Shown piece by piece: positions 30,651 through 40,272 of a stretch of 64,000 nt of DNA. The translations under genes and the position numbers were made by a program. The stretch is from Rhizobium sp. P38BS-XIX. GTDB taxonomy: Bacteria > Pseudomonadota > Alphaproteobacteria > Rhizobiales > Rhizobiaceae. The stretch is taken from NCBI RefSeq assembly GCF_012641435.1, contig NZ_JABAIJ010000015.1:62001-126000 (forward strand), written 5' to 3'. Position 1 is the stretch's first letter, and the number at the start of each line of letters is the position of its first letter. The notes beneath the pieces are model-generated. The model ran no database searches. It was not told where the DNA came from and saw only the letters and a program-made list of their open reading frames with translations.

Positions 30651-31604
30651 GTGCTGGTAGATGGAAAATGGACTGAAGACTGGCAGCCGGTCCAGGCCAA
30701 GGATGAAAAGGGTGGCTTCGTCCGCCAGACGTCGAGCTTCCGAAATTGGGTCACGCCGGATGGAGCGGCGGGTCCGACGGGGGACGGCGGTTTCAAGGCG
30801 GAGCCTGGTCGCTATCATCTCTATGTCGCGCTCATCTGCCCCTGGGCGTCGCGCACGCTGATCGGCCGCAAGCTCAAAGGTCTGGAAGACACCATTTCCG
30901 TGTCGATCGTTGAGCCGGCACTCTCCAAACAGGGCTGGCGCTTCGGGGACTATCCCGGCGCAACCGATGATCCGATAAACGGTGCCACCTACATGCACGA
31001 GATCTATACCAGGGCTGATCCGCATTTTACCGGCCGTGCGACTGTGCCTGTCCTTTGGGACAAGCAGGCCGGCACCATCGTCAACAACGAGTCTTCGGAT
31101 ATCCTGCGCATGCTGAACGACGGCTTCGGTGGTCTGGCACGCAACGATATCGACCTTTATCCCGCCGGCCGGCGCGAAGAAATCGATGCTTTCAATGCCC
31201 GCATCTATCCTGCGCTCAACAACGGCGTCTATCGCACCGGCTTCGCCACCACGCAGATCGCCTATGAAGAGGCGTTCAACGATGTCTTCGACTGCCTCGA
31301 TCGCGTCGAAACGGAGCTGGAGGGGAAGACCTTCCTCTTTGCCGACCATCCCACGGAAAGCGATATCCGGTTGTTCGTCACGCTCGTGCGCTTCGATGTC
31401 GCCTATCACGGCCTGTTCAAATGCAATCAGCGCCGCGTGTCCGACTATGCCAATCTTCAGTCCTTCTGCCGCCGCATGTACGATTGGCCCGGGATTGCGG
31501 AAACGGTCAGCTTCGATCATATCAAGCGCGGCTACTACTCGATAGCGACGCTCAACCCTACGGGTATCGTGCCACTCGGGCCTGCTCTCGACGAGATTTT
31601 CTGA
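30651..31604 (+). CDS. Glutathionyl-hydroquinone reductase (Xi-class GST)
   Basis: Glutathione transferase of the YqjG/ECM4 type, which reduces glutathionyl-hydroquinones. The 317-residue product has the catalytic ICPWASR with Cys63, the hallmark of the class. It also has the family stretches DPHFTGRATVPVLWD and IVNNESSDILRML, and the C-terminal helical domain with RFDVAYHGLFKCN. The start is GTG 30651; there is no earlier start in a good context. It stands alone. Confidence 0.9.
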   Translation: MLVDGKWTEDWQPVQAKDEKGGFVRQTSSFRNWVTPDGAAGPTGDGGFKAEPGRYHLYVALICPWASRTLIGRKLKGLEDTISVSIVEPALSKQGWRFGDYPGATDDPINGATYMHEIYTRADPHFTGRATVPVLWDKQAGTIVNNESSDILRMLNDGFGGLARNDIDLYPAGRREEIDAFNARIYPALNNGVYRTGFATTQIAYEEAFNDVFDCLDRVETELEGKTFLFADHPTESDIRLFVTLVRFDVAYHGLFKCNQRRVSDYANLQSFCRRMYDWPGIAETVSFDHIKRGYYSIATLNPTGIVPLGPALDEIF

Positions 31605-31668
31605 TACTCGACCACATACCGAAACCGGTCTAAGGTCCGCCCTCGTTCGATATGGAAGGAAGGCCGTC

Positions 31669-33087
31669 ATGGATTGGGAAGAATTCCGGCAGTGGTCGGA
31701 AAAGGCGGCAAACTGGGGCGCGGATTATCGCGCCTCACTTCGCGACAGGCCGGTCAGGGCACAGACGGCGCCCGGTGAAATATCCGCCCACATTGCCGAC
31801 TCCCCGCCTTTAACAGGCGAAGCGATGGAGGATATCTTCAAGGATTTTGAGGATATCCTCGTTCCTGGCATGACGCATTGGCAGCATCCGCGCTTCTTTG
31901 CCTATTTCCCCGCCAATGCCGCTCCTGTCTCCGTCGTCGCTGAATATCTGGTCAGCGCCGTCGCGGCTCAATGCATGCTCTGGCAGACATCGCCTTCCGC
32001 CACGGAACTCGAAACGAAAGTCGTCGATTGGCTTCGCCAGGCGCTTGGCCTGCCGGACACGTTCACGGGTGTCATTCAAGACTCCGCCTCGACCGCCACC
32101 CTTGCCGCCGTCCTTGTCATGCGTGAGAAGGCGCTCGACTGGCAGGGCAATAAGTCCGGGCTTGCGGCCAACAAGGCGGTTCGCATCTACTCCAGCGATC
32201 AGGTGCACACCTCAATCGATCGTGCCATCTGGATATCAGGCGTCGGGCAGGAAAACCTGGTCCGCATTCCCACCATAGGGCCTAACAAGGGCATGGATCC
32301 GAAGGCGCTTGCGGCCGCAATCGAGCAGGATCGCGCCGCCGGCTTGTTGCCGGCCGGTGTTATCGCCTGTGTTGGTGGCACCAGTGTCGGAGCGTGCGAC
32401 GATATTGCCGCTGTCATTGAGGTCGCGCATGCGCATGGGCTTTATGTGCATGTCGATGCCGCCTGGGCAGGCTCGGCAATGATTTGCCCGGAATTCCGCA
32501 CGCTGTGGCAGGGCATCGAGCAGGCCGACTCCGTCGTCTTCAATCCGCACAAATGGCTGGGCGCGCAGTTCGATTGCTCCGTTCAGTTCGTGCGCGAGCC
32601 GGAGACGCTGGTGCGCACGCTTGCCATTCAGCCGGAATATCTGCGCACGCACGGCCATGACGGCATCATCAACTATTCGGAATGGTCGGTGCCGCTCGGC
32701 CGCCGTTTCCGCGCGCTGAAGCTTTGGTTCCTGTTGCGTTATCACGGCCTGGAAGGCCTGCGTGCGATGATCCGCAATCATGTCTCTTGGTCACAGAATC
32801 TGGCTAAGCGCCTTGCCGCCGAACCGGATTTCGAAATCGTCACCGAGCCTTTTCTGTCGCTCTTCTCGTTCGATCACAAGGCGCCCGTGGGTATCGATCA
32901 GGAAAGCCATACCCAGCGCCTGCTGAACGCGATCAACAATGACGGCCGCATCTATCTGACGCAGACCCGCGTCGGCGGCCGGCTGGTCATTCGCTTCCAG
33001 GCGGGTCAGTTTGAATCGACCGAGGCTGATGTCGATATCGCCTACGATGTTATCCTCGAAATTGCCCGATCGCTGACCGCGAACTAG
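31669..33087 (+). CDS. PLP-dependent group II decarboxylase (aromatic L-amino acid decarboxylase-like)
   Basis: A 472-residue pyridoxal phosphate enzyme of the DOPA/tryptophan decarboxylase family. It shows THWQHPRFFAYFPANAAPVS near 66-85, the histidine region of the active site, the cofactor aspartate in YVHVDAAWAGSA, and the PLP lysine Lys295 in NPHKWLGAQFDCS. Family members decarboxylate aromatic amino acids, but some act on other substrates, so the product (an aryl-ethylamine) is inferred. It lies between a GST-type reductase and an FAH-family gene without tight spacing. Confidence 0.87.
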   Translation: MDWEEFRQWSEKAANWGADYRASLRDRPVRAQTAPGEISAHIADSPPLTGEAMEDIFKDFEDILVPGMTHWQHPRFFAYFPANAAPVSVVAEYLVSAVAAQCMLWQTSPSATELETKVVDWLRQALGLPDTFTGVIQDSASTATLAAVLVMREKALDWQGNKSGLAANKAVRIYSSDQVHTSIDRAIWISGVGQENLVRIPTIGPNKGMDPKALAAAIEQDRAAGLLPAGVIACVGGTSVGACDDIAAVIEVAHAHGLYVHVDAAWAGSAMICPEFRTLWQGIEQADSVVFNPHKWLGAQFDCSVQFVREPETLVRTLAIQPEYLRTHGHDGIINYSEWSVPLGRRFRALKLWFLLRYHGLEGLRAMIRNHVSWSQNLAKRLAAEPDFEIVTEPFLSLFSFDHKAPVGIDQESHTQRLLNAINNDGRIYLTQTRVGGRLVIRFQAGQFESTEADVDIAYDVILEIARSLTAN

Positions 33088-33179
33088 GCTTTCCGAAATC
33101 GTTTGGTGACACTGGCGAATAATTCATTCATATATGGTGAAACCGATCTTATCTTTGAAAATGCAGGGAAGGAAAATCC

Positions 33180-34022
33180 ATGAAACTGTTGCGTGTTGGT
33201 GAAGTCGGCAAGGAAAAGCCGGCGCTTCTAGATAGCGATGGCAAGATCCGTGATCTCTCCGCTCATGTCGCCGATATCGGCGGCGAGGCAATTTCGCCCG
33301 CAGGTCTCGCAAAGATCGCGGCTCTTGATCCGAAGAGCCTGCCGGAACTGGCAGAAGGCCGCCTCGGTTCCTGCGTTGCCGGCACCGGCAAGTTCATCTG
33401 CATCGGTCTGAATTTCTCCGACCACGCTGCAGAGACCGGCGCCACCGTGCCGCCGGAGCCGATCATCTTCATGAAGGCAAGCTCCGCCATCGTCGGCCCG
33501 AACGACAACGTGCTGATCCCGCGCGGCTCTGAAAAGACCGACTGGGAAGTCGAGCTCGGCGTCGTCATCGGCAAGACCGCGAAATATGTCAGCGAAGCCG
33601 ATGCGCTCGATTATGTCGCCGGTTACTGCGTCTTGCACGACGTCTCCGAACGCGCCTTCCAGACCGAGCGCTCGGGACAGTGGACCAAGGGCAAGTCCTG
33701 CGACACCTTCGGTCCGATCGGCCCCTGGCTCGTCACCAAGGATGAGGTTGCCGACCCGCAGAACCTCGGCATGTGGCTCAAGGTCAACGGTCAGATGATG
33801 CAGAACGGCTCCACCAAGACCATGGTCTACGGCGTTGCCTTCCTCGTCTCCTATCTCAGCCAGTTCATGTCGCTGCATCCGGGCGACGTCATCTCCACCG
33901 GCACGCCTCCCGGCGTCGGCATGGGCATGAAGCCGCCGCAGTATCTGAAGCCGGGCGATGTCGTCGAACTCGGCATGGAAGGCCTCGGCACGCAGAAGCA
34001 GACCTTCCTCGCCGACGCATAA
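33180..34022 (+). CDS. Fumarylacetoacetate hydrolase family protein
   Basis: A 280-residue metal-dependent enzyme of the FAH superfamily. The core domain starts near residue 70: KFICIGLNFSDHAAETGA, FMKASSAIVGPNDN, then TDWEVELGVVIG with the metal-binding glutamates, and GDVISTGTPPGVGMGM. Members open C-C bonds in ring-cleavage products or decarboxylate oxo-acids; close relatives are often labelled ureidoglycolate lyase without proof. It has its own terminator. Confidence 0.9.
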   Translation: MKLLRVGEVGKEKPALLDSDGKIRDLSAHVADIGGEAISPAGLAKIAALDPKSLPELAEGRLGSCVAGTGKFICIGLNFSDHAAETGATVPPEPIIFMKASSAIVGPNDNVLIPRGSEKTDWEVELGVVIGKTAKYVSEADALDYVAGYCVLHDVSERAFQTERSGQWTKGKSCDTFGPIGPWLVTKDEVADPQNLGMWLKVNGQMMQNGSTKTMVYGVAFLVSYLSQFMSLHPGDVISTGTPPGVGMGMKPPQYLKPGDVVELGMEGLGTQKQTFLADA

Positions 34023-34064
34023 GGTGTAAGGCTCAGGAACTTTAACTTTTTGAGATCATTGTTG

Positions 34065-34095
34065 ATGCCGGAGAATCGATTCTCCGGCATTTTTT
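34065..34095 (+). terminator. Terminator formed by a 26-base perfect palindrome
   Basis: ATGCCGGAGAATCGATTCTCCGGCAT (34065-34090) followed by TTTTT. It ends the FAH-family gene. Confidence 0.9.
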
Positions 34096-34319
34096 ATGCA
34101 GAGATACGTCGGCAGTTATGTTGCTCTGCAGCAAAAACTGCTAGGGTGGATAGTAAGAGCTTAAAGGATGAGGATCGCGCACGAGGAGCCGTGATCATCC
34201 TGCTGCACAGCGCGACAGGAGGAGCGCCCAGCAAAGCAGCGTTACGCAAGGCGCGTGCGCTTCCATGATCCAGGTGATTTGCGAGGCCGGCTGCCCGCAT
34301 CACAAGAGGTAAAGCCCCC
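34096..34319. other. Gap before the PHB depolymerase
   Basis: 224 bases with no supported gene. Short reading frames here have no good ribosome site or recognisable sequence. It should contain the promoter of the downstream depolymerase gene, but I see no convincing -35/-10 pair. Confidence 0.5.
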
Positions 34320-35597
34320 ATGTTTTATCAGTTTTACGAACTCAACCACGCTGCTCTCGCCCCTTTTCGCGTTGCGGCAGATATGATGCGCCTGGCCTAT
34401 GCCAATCCGCTCAATCCTTTGTCGCACACGGTATTCGGCCGCACGCTGACGGCAAGCCTTGAGGTTTTCGAGCGCACGACGAGACGCTATGGCAAGCCTG
34501 AGTTCGGCCTGCATCAGACGCAGATCGAAGGCAAATCCGTCTCCGTGCATGAAAAGATTGCCTGGAAGAAGCCCTTCTGCAATCTCATCCACTTCGAGCG
34601 CAGCCTTCCCGCCGGCCATGCCGCCGATCCGCGGATACTGATCGTCGCGCCGATGTCGGGCCATTACGCCACGCTGCTGCGCGGCACGGTGGAAGCCCTG
34701 CTGCCGGCTGCCGATGTCTATATTACCGATTGGATCGATGCCCGCATGGTGCCGATGACGGAAGGCACCTTCGATCTGGAAGACTATATCGATTATGTCG
34801 TCGAGATGCTGCATCACCTCGGGCCCGACACGCATGTCGTTGCCGTCTGTCAGCCCTCGGTGCCGGTTCTGGCTGCTGCTGCCGTCATGGAAGCGGCCGG
34901 TGATCCGCTAGTGCCCTCGTCGATGACGCTGATGGGCGGCCCCATCGATACCCGCATCAATCCGACCGCCGTCAATCAGCTCGCCAAGGACAAGCCCCTG
35001 GAATGGTTTGCCGATAATGTCGTCATGAACGTGCCCTGGCCGCAACCCGGCTTCATGCGACCGGTCTATCCCGGCTTCCTGCAGCTTTCCGGCTTCATGT
35101 CGATGAATCTCGACCGGCATATGATCGCGCACAAGGATTTCTTCGTGCATCTCGTCAAGAATGACGGCGAGCCGGCCGAGAAGCACCGCGACTTTTACGA
35201 CGAGTATCTCGCCGTCATGGATCTGACGGCGGAATTCTATCTGCAGACGGTCGATCAGGTCTTCATCAAGCATGCCCTGCCCAGGGGTGAACTCATGCAT
35301 CGCGGCCAGCGTGTCGACCCCTCGGCCATCCGCAACGTCGCGCTGCTCACCGTCGAGGGCGAGAACGACGATATCTCCGGCGTCGGGCAGACACATGCGG
35401 CGCAGACCATCTGCACCAATATCCCCGAGCACATGCGCATGCACTATCTCCAGCCGGATGTCGGCCACTACGGTGTGTTCAACGGCTCGCGTTTCCGTCG
35501 CGAGATCGCGCCGCGCATCCTGGCCTTCACACGCGAGCACGCCCGCGCCAGCCGGCCGGTGGTGAAGCGCGTCATCAAGGGCGGAAAATCTGCCTGA
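34320..35597 (+). CDS. phaZ: Intracellular polyhydroxyalkanoate depolymerase
   Basis: Breaks down stored polyhydroxybutyrate granules. The 425-residue product matches the rhizobial intracellular type: N-terminal MFYQFYELNHAALAPFR, and the nucleophile elbow VVAVCQPSVPVLAAAAVM with Cys177 in the lipase-box position. The C-terminal region contains LLTVEGENDDISG and HYGVFNGSRFR, with the catalytic Asp and His candidates. There is no signal peptide, as expected for an intracellular enzyme. It is followed by a strong hairpin at 35625. The product feeds the acetyl-CoA pool shared with acs and accD. Confidence 0.92.
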   Translation: MFYQFYELNHAALAPFRVAADMMRLAYANPLNPLSHTVFGRTLTASLEVFERTTRRYGKPEFGLHQTQIEGKSVSVHEKIAWKKPFCNLIHFERSLPAGHAADPRILIVAPMSGHYATLLRGTVEALLPAADVYITDWIDARMVPMTEGTFDLEDYIDYVVEMLHHLGPDTHVVAVCQPSVPVLAAAAVMEAAGDPLVPSSMTLMGGPIDTRINPTAVNQLAKDKPLEWFADNVVMNVPWPQPGFMRPVYPGFLQLSGFMSMNLDRHMIAHKDFFVHLVKNDGEPAEKHRDFYDEYLAVMDLTAEFYLQTVDQVFIKHALPRGELMHRGQRVDPSAIRNVALLTVEGENDDISGVGQTHAAQTICTNIPEHMRMHYLQPDVGHYGVFNGSRFRREIAPRILAFTREHARASRPVVKRVIKGGKSA

Positions 35598-35933
35598 CGC
35601 CGTCTGAGACACGGAGCCAACGGCAAGATGGCGTTCAAAAAAGACGCCATCTTCCCCCTCAGACCTCATTTCACACAAGCGCAAAATATTAGCTTTTGTT
35701 GAATTATCGGCACGGATTCAAGCACTTGTCCGATTTCATCAGAACATCCCATTGAAGCCTCACGAAGAGGTTACCATCTCGATTCCAGCGGTACCGCAGA
35801 GATCGGGCCGTTTGCCGCGCCGCGCGTCCTTGGAACGCGCTGAGATGCAGGTAGAGCTTTAAAAAACGCGCAGAAGCCTAACCATTGATCGGTATAGATC
35901 GCTGGGCGATGCGCCGTGCGAGGATACCTGAAA
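35598..35933. other. Gap between phaZ and the DUF2852 gene
   Basis: 336 bases without a supported gene. The 5' part holds a 10-base-pair hairpin AAGATGGCGT...ACGCCATCTT (35625-35653), which may be a processing or termination structure for phaZ although it lacks a T-run. The rest is moderately AT-rich and should carry the next promoter. Confidence 0.55.
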
Positions 35934-36374
35934 ATGAACCAATCTGCATTGCTTCGACCGGATTGGACTCCGGCTACTATTGCCCTCATGGTGCTTGGCT
36001 TCGTGGTCTTCTGGCCGCTCGGTTTTGCCATGCTTGCTTATATTCTCTTCGGAGAACGTTTGCGGGAATTCAAACGGGATGTGAACGAAAGGACCGACGG
36101 CATGTTTGCTGGCTGCGGACGTTATCGCAATCGTCATCGCCATTCCTTCTCCGCGACCGGCAACGTCGCCTTCGACGACTGGCGCCGGGCAGAGCTTGAG
36201 CGCCTCGAACAGGAGCGCCGCAAGCTGGACGAAATGCGCGCCGATTTCGACGCTTACGCTCGCGAATTGCGCCGCGCCAAGGATCAGGAAGAGTTCGATC
36301 GCTTCATGCGCGAGCGCAACAGCGTCAAGCGCAACGACAATGGCGGCTCGCCGACCGAGTTCCAGACCCCGTAA
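35934..36374 (+). CDS. DUF2852 domain-containing membrane protein
   Basis: A 146-residue protein with one or two closely spaced hydrophobic segments at about residues 15-38 (ATIALMVLGFVVFWPLGFAM), then a coiled-coil-like charged region (RAELERLEQERRKLDEMRAD, and onward to about 125). DUF2852 is a family of unknown function found mostly in Alphaproteobacteria. ATG 35934 is chosen because GAGG precedes it and family similarity starts near there. Followed by a terminator. Confidence 0.83.
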   Translation: MNQSALLRPDWTPATIALMVLGFVVFWPLGFAMLAYILFGERLREFKRDVNERTDGMFAGCGRYRNRHRHSFSATGNVAFDDWRRAELERLEQERRKLDEMRADFDAYARELRRAKDQEEFDRFMRERNSVKRNDNGGSPTEFQTP

Positions 36375-36407
36375 TCGGGCTGTGACGGCAGCCGCAAATC
36401 CAGCAAG

Positions 36408-36435
36408 AAACCGGCATCGTCAGGTGCCGGTTTTT
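36408..36435 (+). terminator. Terminator after the DUF2852 gene
   Basis: AAACCGGCA (36408-36416), loop, TGCCGGT...TTTTT (36425-36435). Confidence 0.88.
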
Positions 36436-36576
36436 CATAAGGCGAACGCGCAAGGCAAAAGGCACAGACCTGCGCTGAGGCTTCACGATAACGACACGCA
36501 AAAATCGCAGATCAAAGCGCCAGACGCGGCCTTGAAAGATTGCGACGCGCTTTGGCGAATCATATAAAACTTCCCC

Positions 36577-37338
36577 ATGTTTCCGCTGCTTTCCAGATCC
36601 CGCAAATCGCCGCCCAGGCCACCCGCGCCGGAAACGCGCACTCTCGACATCGCCGGGCGGCTGATGCCGCTGACAATCCGCCAGCACGAACGCGCAACCC
36701 GCATCACCCTGAGGATCGAACCGGGCGGACGTTCGCTGAAAATGACCATTCCGCGTGGTCTTGCCGCCCGGGAAGTGAATGCTTTCCTCGACCGCCATCA
36801 GGGCTGGCTTTTGACCAAGCTTGCGAAATTCAGTGTCGATGGCAATCTTGGCAGCGGCAGCGAAATCCTGCTGCGCGGCGTGCGCCACCGCATCGAGCAT
36901 ACCGGCACGCTTCGCGGTCTCACAGAAACGGCTGTTGTCGACGGCCTGCCTGTACTGCGCGTCAGCGGCATGCCGGAACATACCGGGCGGCGCATTGCCA
37001 CTTTTCTGAAGAAAGAGGCTCGTGCCGATCTGGAGAAACTTGTGGCCGTTCACGCCAGAGCGATCCGCGCCAGCTTCACCTCCATCACCATGAAGGATAC
37101 CCGCAGCCGCTGGGGTTCCTGTTCATCGCAGGGAAATCTCAGTTTCTCCTGGCGCATCGTCATGGCGCCGCCGCTGGTCATCGATTATCTTGCTGCCCAT
37201 GAGGTCGCGCATCTCAAGGAAATGAACCACGGCCCGCGCTTCTGGGCGCTCTGCCGCAAGCTCTGCCCCGACATGGACGAAGCCAAGGCCTGGCTCAAGC
37301 GCCACGGGAGTCAGCTGCACGCGATCGATTTCGATTGA
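36577..37338 (+). CDS. YgjP-like M48-type metallopeptidase (DUF45)
   Basis: A 253-residue soluble protein of the YgjP/WLM-type zinc-dependent family. The C-terminal half has TSITMKDTRSRWGSCSSQGN and the zinc motif HEVAHLKEMNHG, with HEVAH at about 208-212, followed by FWALCRKLCPDMDEAKAWL. The N-terminal half is a variable beta-rich domain. Members are called peptidases from the motif; substrates are unknown. It lies ahead of the trp genes with a 90-base gap. Confidence 0.88.
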   Translation: MFPLLSRSRKSPPRPPAPETRTLDIAGRLMPLTIRQHERATRITLRIEPGGRSLKMTIPRGLAAREVNAFLDRHQGWLLTKLAKFSVDGNLGSGSEILLRGVRHRIEHTGTLRGLTETAVVDGLPVLRVSGMPEHTGRRIATFLKKEARADLEKLVAVHARAIRASFTSITMKDTRSRWGSCSSQGNLSFSWRIVMAPPLVIDYLAAHEVAHLKEMNHGPRFWALCRKLCPDMDEAKAWLKRHGSQLHAIDFD

Positions 37339-37428
37339 TCCGGTCAAACAGGGTGCGCTGCACTCAAAAATCCCGCCAACATCGCCTTTAGGCTCGACTC
37401 TTTCCAAATTTCGTGTCACTCCGCTGCC

Positions 37429-38103
37429 ATGAGCCCCGATGTCAAAATTTGTGGTCTGAAGACGCCGGAAGCGGTGGATCGCGCTCTTGAGCGTGGCGCT
37501 ACCCATATCGGTTTCATCTTCTTTGAAAAAAGCCCCCGCTATATCGAGCCCGATATCGCCGGCCAGCTGGCCGAGCGTGCTCGCGGCAAGGCGAAGATCG
37601 TCGCTGTCACGGTCAACCCCACCAATGACGATCTCGATGAGATCATGGCGCTGGTGAAGCCGGACATGCTGCAACTTCATGGCAACGAAAGCCCGGAGCG
37701 CGTGCTGACCATCAAGGCGGTCCACAACGTGCCGGTCATGAAGGCCATGTCTGTGCGCGAGGCCGATGATCTGAAGCGGGTCGAATCCTATATCGGTATT
37801 GCCGACCGCTTTTTGTTTGACGCCAAACCCCCGGCCGGCTCTGTGCTGCCAGGCGGAAACGGCGTATCCTTCGACTGGAGCCTGATGAGCTGGCTCGACG
37901 ATCGCGTGGACTATATGCTGTCGGGCGGCGTCAACAAGGACAACGTCGCCAAGGCGCTGGCCTCCACCAAGGCCACCGGCATCGATCTTTCATCCGCGGT
38001 CGAAAGCGCGCCGGGTGTGAAGGATCTCGGTAAGATCGACCAATTTTTCGACGCTTTTGCAGAAGCATGTCTGCCGGAACCGGCAGCAGGGAGTAGAGAG
38101 TGA
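37429..38103 (+). CDS. trpF: Phosphoribosylanthranilate isomerase
   Basis: Amadori isomerisation of phosphoribosylanthranilate in tryptophan synthesis. The 224-residue barrel enzyme begins MSPDVKICGLKTPEAVDRAL with catalytic Cys8 in KICGL. It has the HIGFIFFEKSPRYI, DMLQLHGNE and YMLSGGVNKDNVA stretches; the catalytic aspartate is in the FLFDAKPP loop. It overlaps trpB by four bases (GTGA), beginning the trpF-trpB-trpA set. Confidence 0.97.
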   Translation: MSPDVKICGLKTPEAVDRALERGATHIGFIFFEKSPRYIEPDIAGQLAERARGKAKIVAVTVNPTNDDLDEIMALVKPDMLQLHGNESPERVLTIKAVHNVPVMKAMSVREADDLKRVESYIGIADRFLFDAKPPAGSVLPGGNGVSFDWSLMSWLDDRVDYMLSGGVNKDNVAKALASTKATGIDLSSAVESAPGVKDLGKIDQFFDAFAEACLPEPAAGSRE

Positions 38104-39314
38104 ACCAGACGCCCAAACCCAATTCCTTCCGCTCCGGCCCCGATGAGGACGGCCGTTTCGGCATTTACGGCGGTCGTTTCGTAGCCGAAACGCTTATGCC
38201 GCTGATCCTGGATCTGCAGGAGGAATGGGCCAAGGCAAAGGATGATCCGGCTTTCCAGGCGGAGCTGAAATCTCTCGGCGCGCACTATATCGGCCGCCCG
38301 AGCCCGCTTTATTTCGCCGAGCGCCTGACGGCGGAGCTTGGCGGCGCAAAGATCTACTTCAAGCGCGAAGAGCTGAACCACACCGGCTCGCACAAGATCA
38401 ACAACTGCATCGGCCAGATTCTGCTCGCCAAGCGCATGGGCAAGACCCGCATCATCGCTGAGACCGGTGCCGGCCAGCATGGCGTTGCCTCTGCGACGGT
38501 CGCCGCCCGCTTCGGTCTTCCATGTGTCGTCTACATGGGCGCGACCGACGTCGAGCGTCAGGCGCCGAACGTTTTCCGCATGAAGCTTCTCGGTGCCGAG
38601 GTTATCCCGGTGACGGCTGGCAGCGGCACGCTGAAGGATGCGATGAATGAAGCGCTCCGCGACTGGGTCACCAATGTCGAGGACACCTATTACCTGATCG
38701 GCACGGCCGCCGGCCCGCATCCCTATCCGGAAATGGTTAGGGATTTCCAGGCCGTGATCGGCACCGAAGCCCGAGCACAGATGTTGGAAGCCGAGGGCCG
38801 GCTGCCGGATCTCGTCGTTGCAGCCGTTGGCGGCGGTTCGAACGCCATCGGCATCTTCCATCCTTTCCTCGATGACGAAAGCGTCAAGATCGTCGGCGTC
38901 GAAGCCGGCGGCAAGGGCCTGGATGGCGAAGAGCATTGCGCCTCCATCACCGCCGGCTCGCCCGGCGTGCTGCACGGCAACCGCACTTATCTGCTGCAGG
39001 ATGGCGACGGTCAGATCAAAGAGGGACATTCGATTTCGGCTGGTCTCGACTATCCCGGCATCGGACCGGAACACTCGTGGCTGAACGATATCGGCCGCGC
39101 CGAATATGTGCCGATCATGGACCATGAAGCCCTTGAAGCCTTCCAGACGCTGACGCGCCTCGAAGGCATCATCCCGGCGCTCGAGCCGAGCCATGCGCTG
39201 GCCGAAGTGATCAAGCGTGCCCCGAAAATGGGCAAGGACGAGATCATCCTGATGAACCTCTCCGGCCGTGGTGACAAGGACATCTTCACCGTCGGCAAGA
39301 TTCTGGGAATGTGA
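38100..39314 (+). CDS. trpB: Tryptophan synthase beta chain
   Basis: PLP enzyme that joins indole and serine to give tryptophan. The 404-residue product has KREELNHTGSHKINN with the PLP lysine Lys99, the tunnel region ETGAGQHGVA and the phosphate-binding GGGSNAIG. The start is GTG 38100, overlapping the trpF stop, and the end is 10 bases before trpA. The three genes are separated from the other trp genes, as usual in rhizobia. Confidence 0.98.
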   Translation: MNQTPKPNSFRSGPDEDGRFGIYGGRFVAETLMPLILDLQEEWAKAKDDPAFQAELKSLGAHYIGRPSPLYFAERLTAELGGAKIYFKREELNHTGSHKINNCIGQILLAKRMGKTRIIAETGAGQHGVASATVAARFGLPCVVYMGATDVERQAPNVFRMKLLGAEVIPVTAGSGTLKDAMNEALRDWVTNVEDTYYLIGTAAGPHPYPEMVRDFQAVIGTEARAQMLEAEGRLPDLVVAAVGGGSNAIGIFHPFLDDESVKIVGVEAGGKGLDGEEHCASITAGSPGVLHGNRTYLLQDGDGQIKEGHSISAGLDYPGIGPEHSWLNDIGRAEYVPIMDHEALEAFQTLTRLEGIIPALEPSHALAEVIKRAPKMGKDEIILMNLSGRGDKDIFTVGKILGM

Positions 39315-39324
39315 GTTAGACGCC

Positions 39325-40164
39325 ATGACCGCACGTATGGACAAACGCTTCGCCGCTTTGAAGGCTGAAGGCCGCCCCGCACTCGTCACCTATTTCATGG
39401 GCGGCGATCCCGATTACGAGACCTCGCTCGGCATCATGAAGGCGCTGCCGGAAGCCGGCGCCGACGTCATCGAACTCGGCATGCCCTTTTCCGACCCCAT
39501 GGCCGACGGCCCGGCGATCCAACTTGCCGGCCAGCGCGCCCTGAAGGCCGGCCAGACGCTGAAGAAGACGCTGCAGCTCGCCGCCGATTTCCGTAAGGTC
39601 GATGCCGATACGCCGATCGTGATGATGGGCTACTACAATCCGATCTACATCTACGGCGTCGAAAAGTTCCTCGACGATGCTCTGGCCGCCGGCATCGACG
39701 GCCTGATCGTCGTCGATCTGCCGCCGGAAATGGATGACGAGCTTTGCATCCCGGCAATCCGCAAGGGCATCAACTTCATCCGCCTGGCAACGCCGACCAC
39801 CGATAATAAGCGTCTGCCGACGGTTCTGAAGAACACGACGGGCTTCGTCTACTATGTGTCGATGAACGGCATCACCGGTTCGGCACTGCCGGATCCGTCG
39901 CTGGTCTCAGGCGCGGTAGAGCGTATCAAGCAGCACACCGAGCTGCCGGTCTGCGTCGGTTTCGGCGTCAAGACCGCCGAACATGCCAAGCTGATCGGCG
40001 CTTCGGCCGATGGCGTCGTTGTCGGCACCGCGATCGTCAATCAGATCGCCAACAGCCTGACGAAGGACGGCAAGGCAAGCGCCGATACCATCCAGGCTGT
40101 CGCCACTCTGGTGCGCGGCTTGTCGACAGGCACCCGTTCCGCCCGCCTTGTTGCCGCCGAATAG
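39325..40164 (+). CDS. trpA: Tryptophan synthase alpha chain
   Basis: Splits indole-3-glycerol phosphate and passes indole to TrpB. The 279-residue product has VIELGMPFSDPMADGPAIQL near 50-69 with the catalytic aspartate region, MGYYNPIYIYG, and the phosphate loop CVGFGVKTAEHA. ATG 39325 begins MTARMDKRF, the conserved opening; the frame extends 19 codons into trpB without similarity. It is followed by a long bipartite hairpin. Confidence 0.97.
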   Translation: MTARMDKRFAALKAEGRPALVTYFMGGDPDYETSLGIMKALPEAGADVIELGMPFSDPMADGPAIQLAGQRALKAGQTLKKTLQLAADFRKVDADTPIVMMGYYNPIYIYGVEKFLDDALAAGIDGLIVVDLPPEMDDELCIPAIRKGINFIRLATPTTDNKRLPTVLKNTTGFVYYVSMNGITGSALPDPSLVSGAVERIKQHTELPVCVGFGVKTAEHAKLIGASADGVVVGTAIVNQIANSLTKDGKASADTIQAVATLVRGLSTGTRSARLVAAE

Positions 40165-40170
40165 TTCCCC

Positions 40171-40220
40171 CATATAGGCCTTTCAGCAATCCCCTGCGGA
40201 TTGAGGAAAAGGCCTATGTG
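40171..40220 (+). other. Bipartite hairpin between trpA and accD
   Basis: Outer stem CATATAGGCCTTT/AAAGGCCTATGTG (13 pairs with one G-U) and inner stem CAATCC/GGATTG around a five-base loop. There is no T-run, so it may be an RNA processing or stability element, or a rho-linked structure. Confidence 0.6.
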
Positions 40221-40272
40221 CATTTGGTGACGATTGGGTTATCGATGAATTTGGTCGATTAGGAGTTTCGAA

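Noticed and set aside
37911..39389. Long minus-strand reading frame opposite trpB
   Set aside because: Shadow of trpF/trpB; it crosses several well-supported genes and shows no domain.
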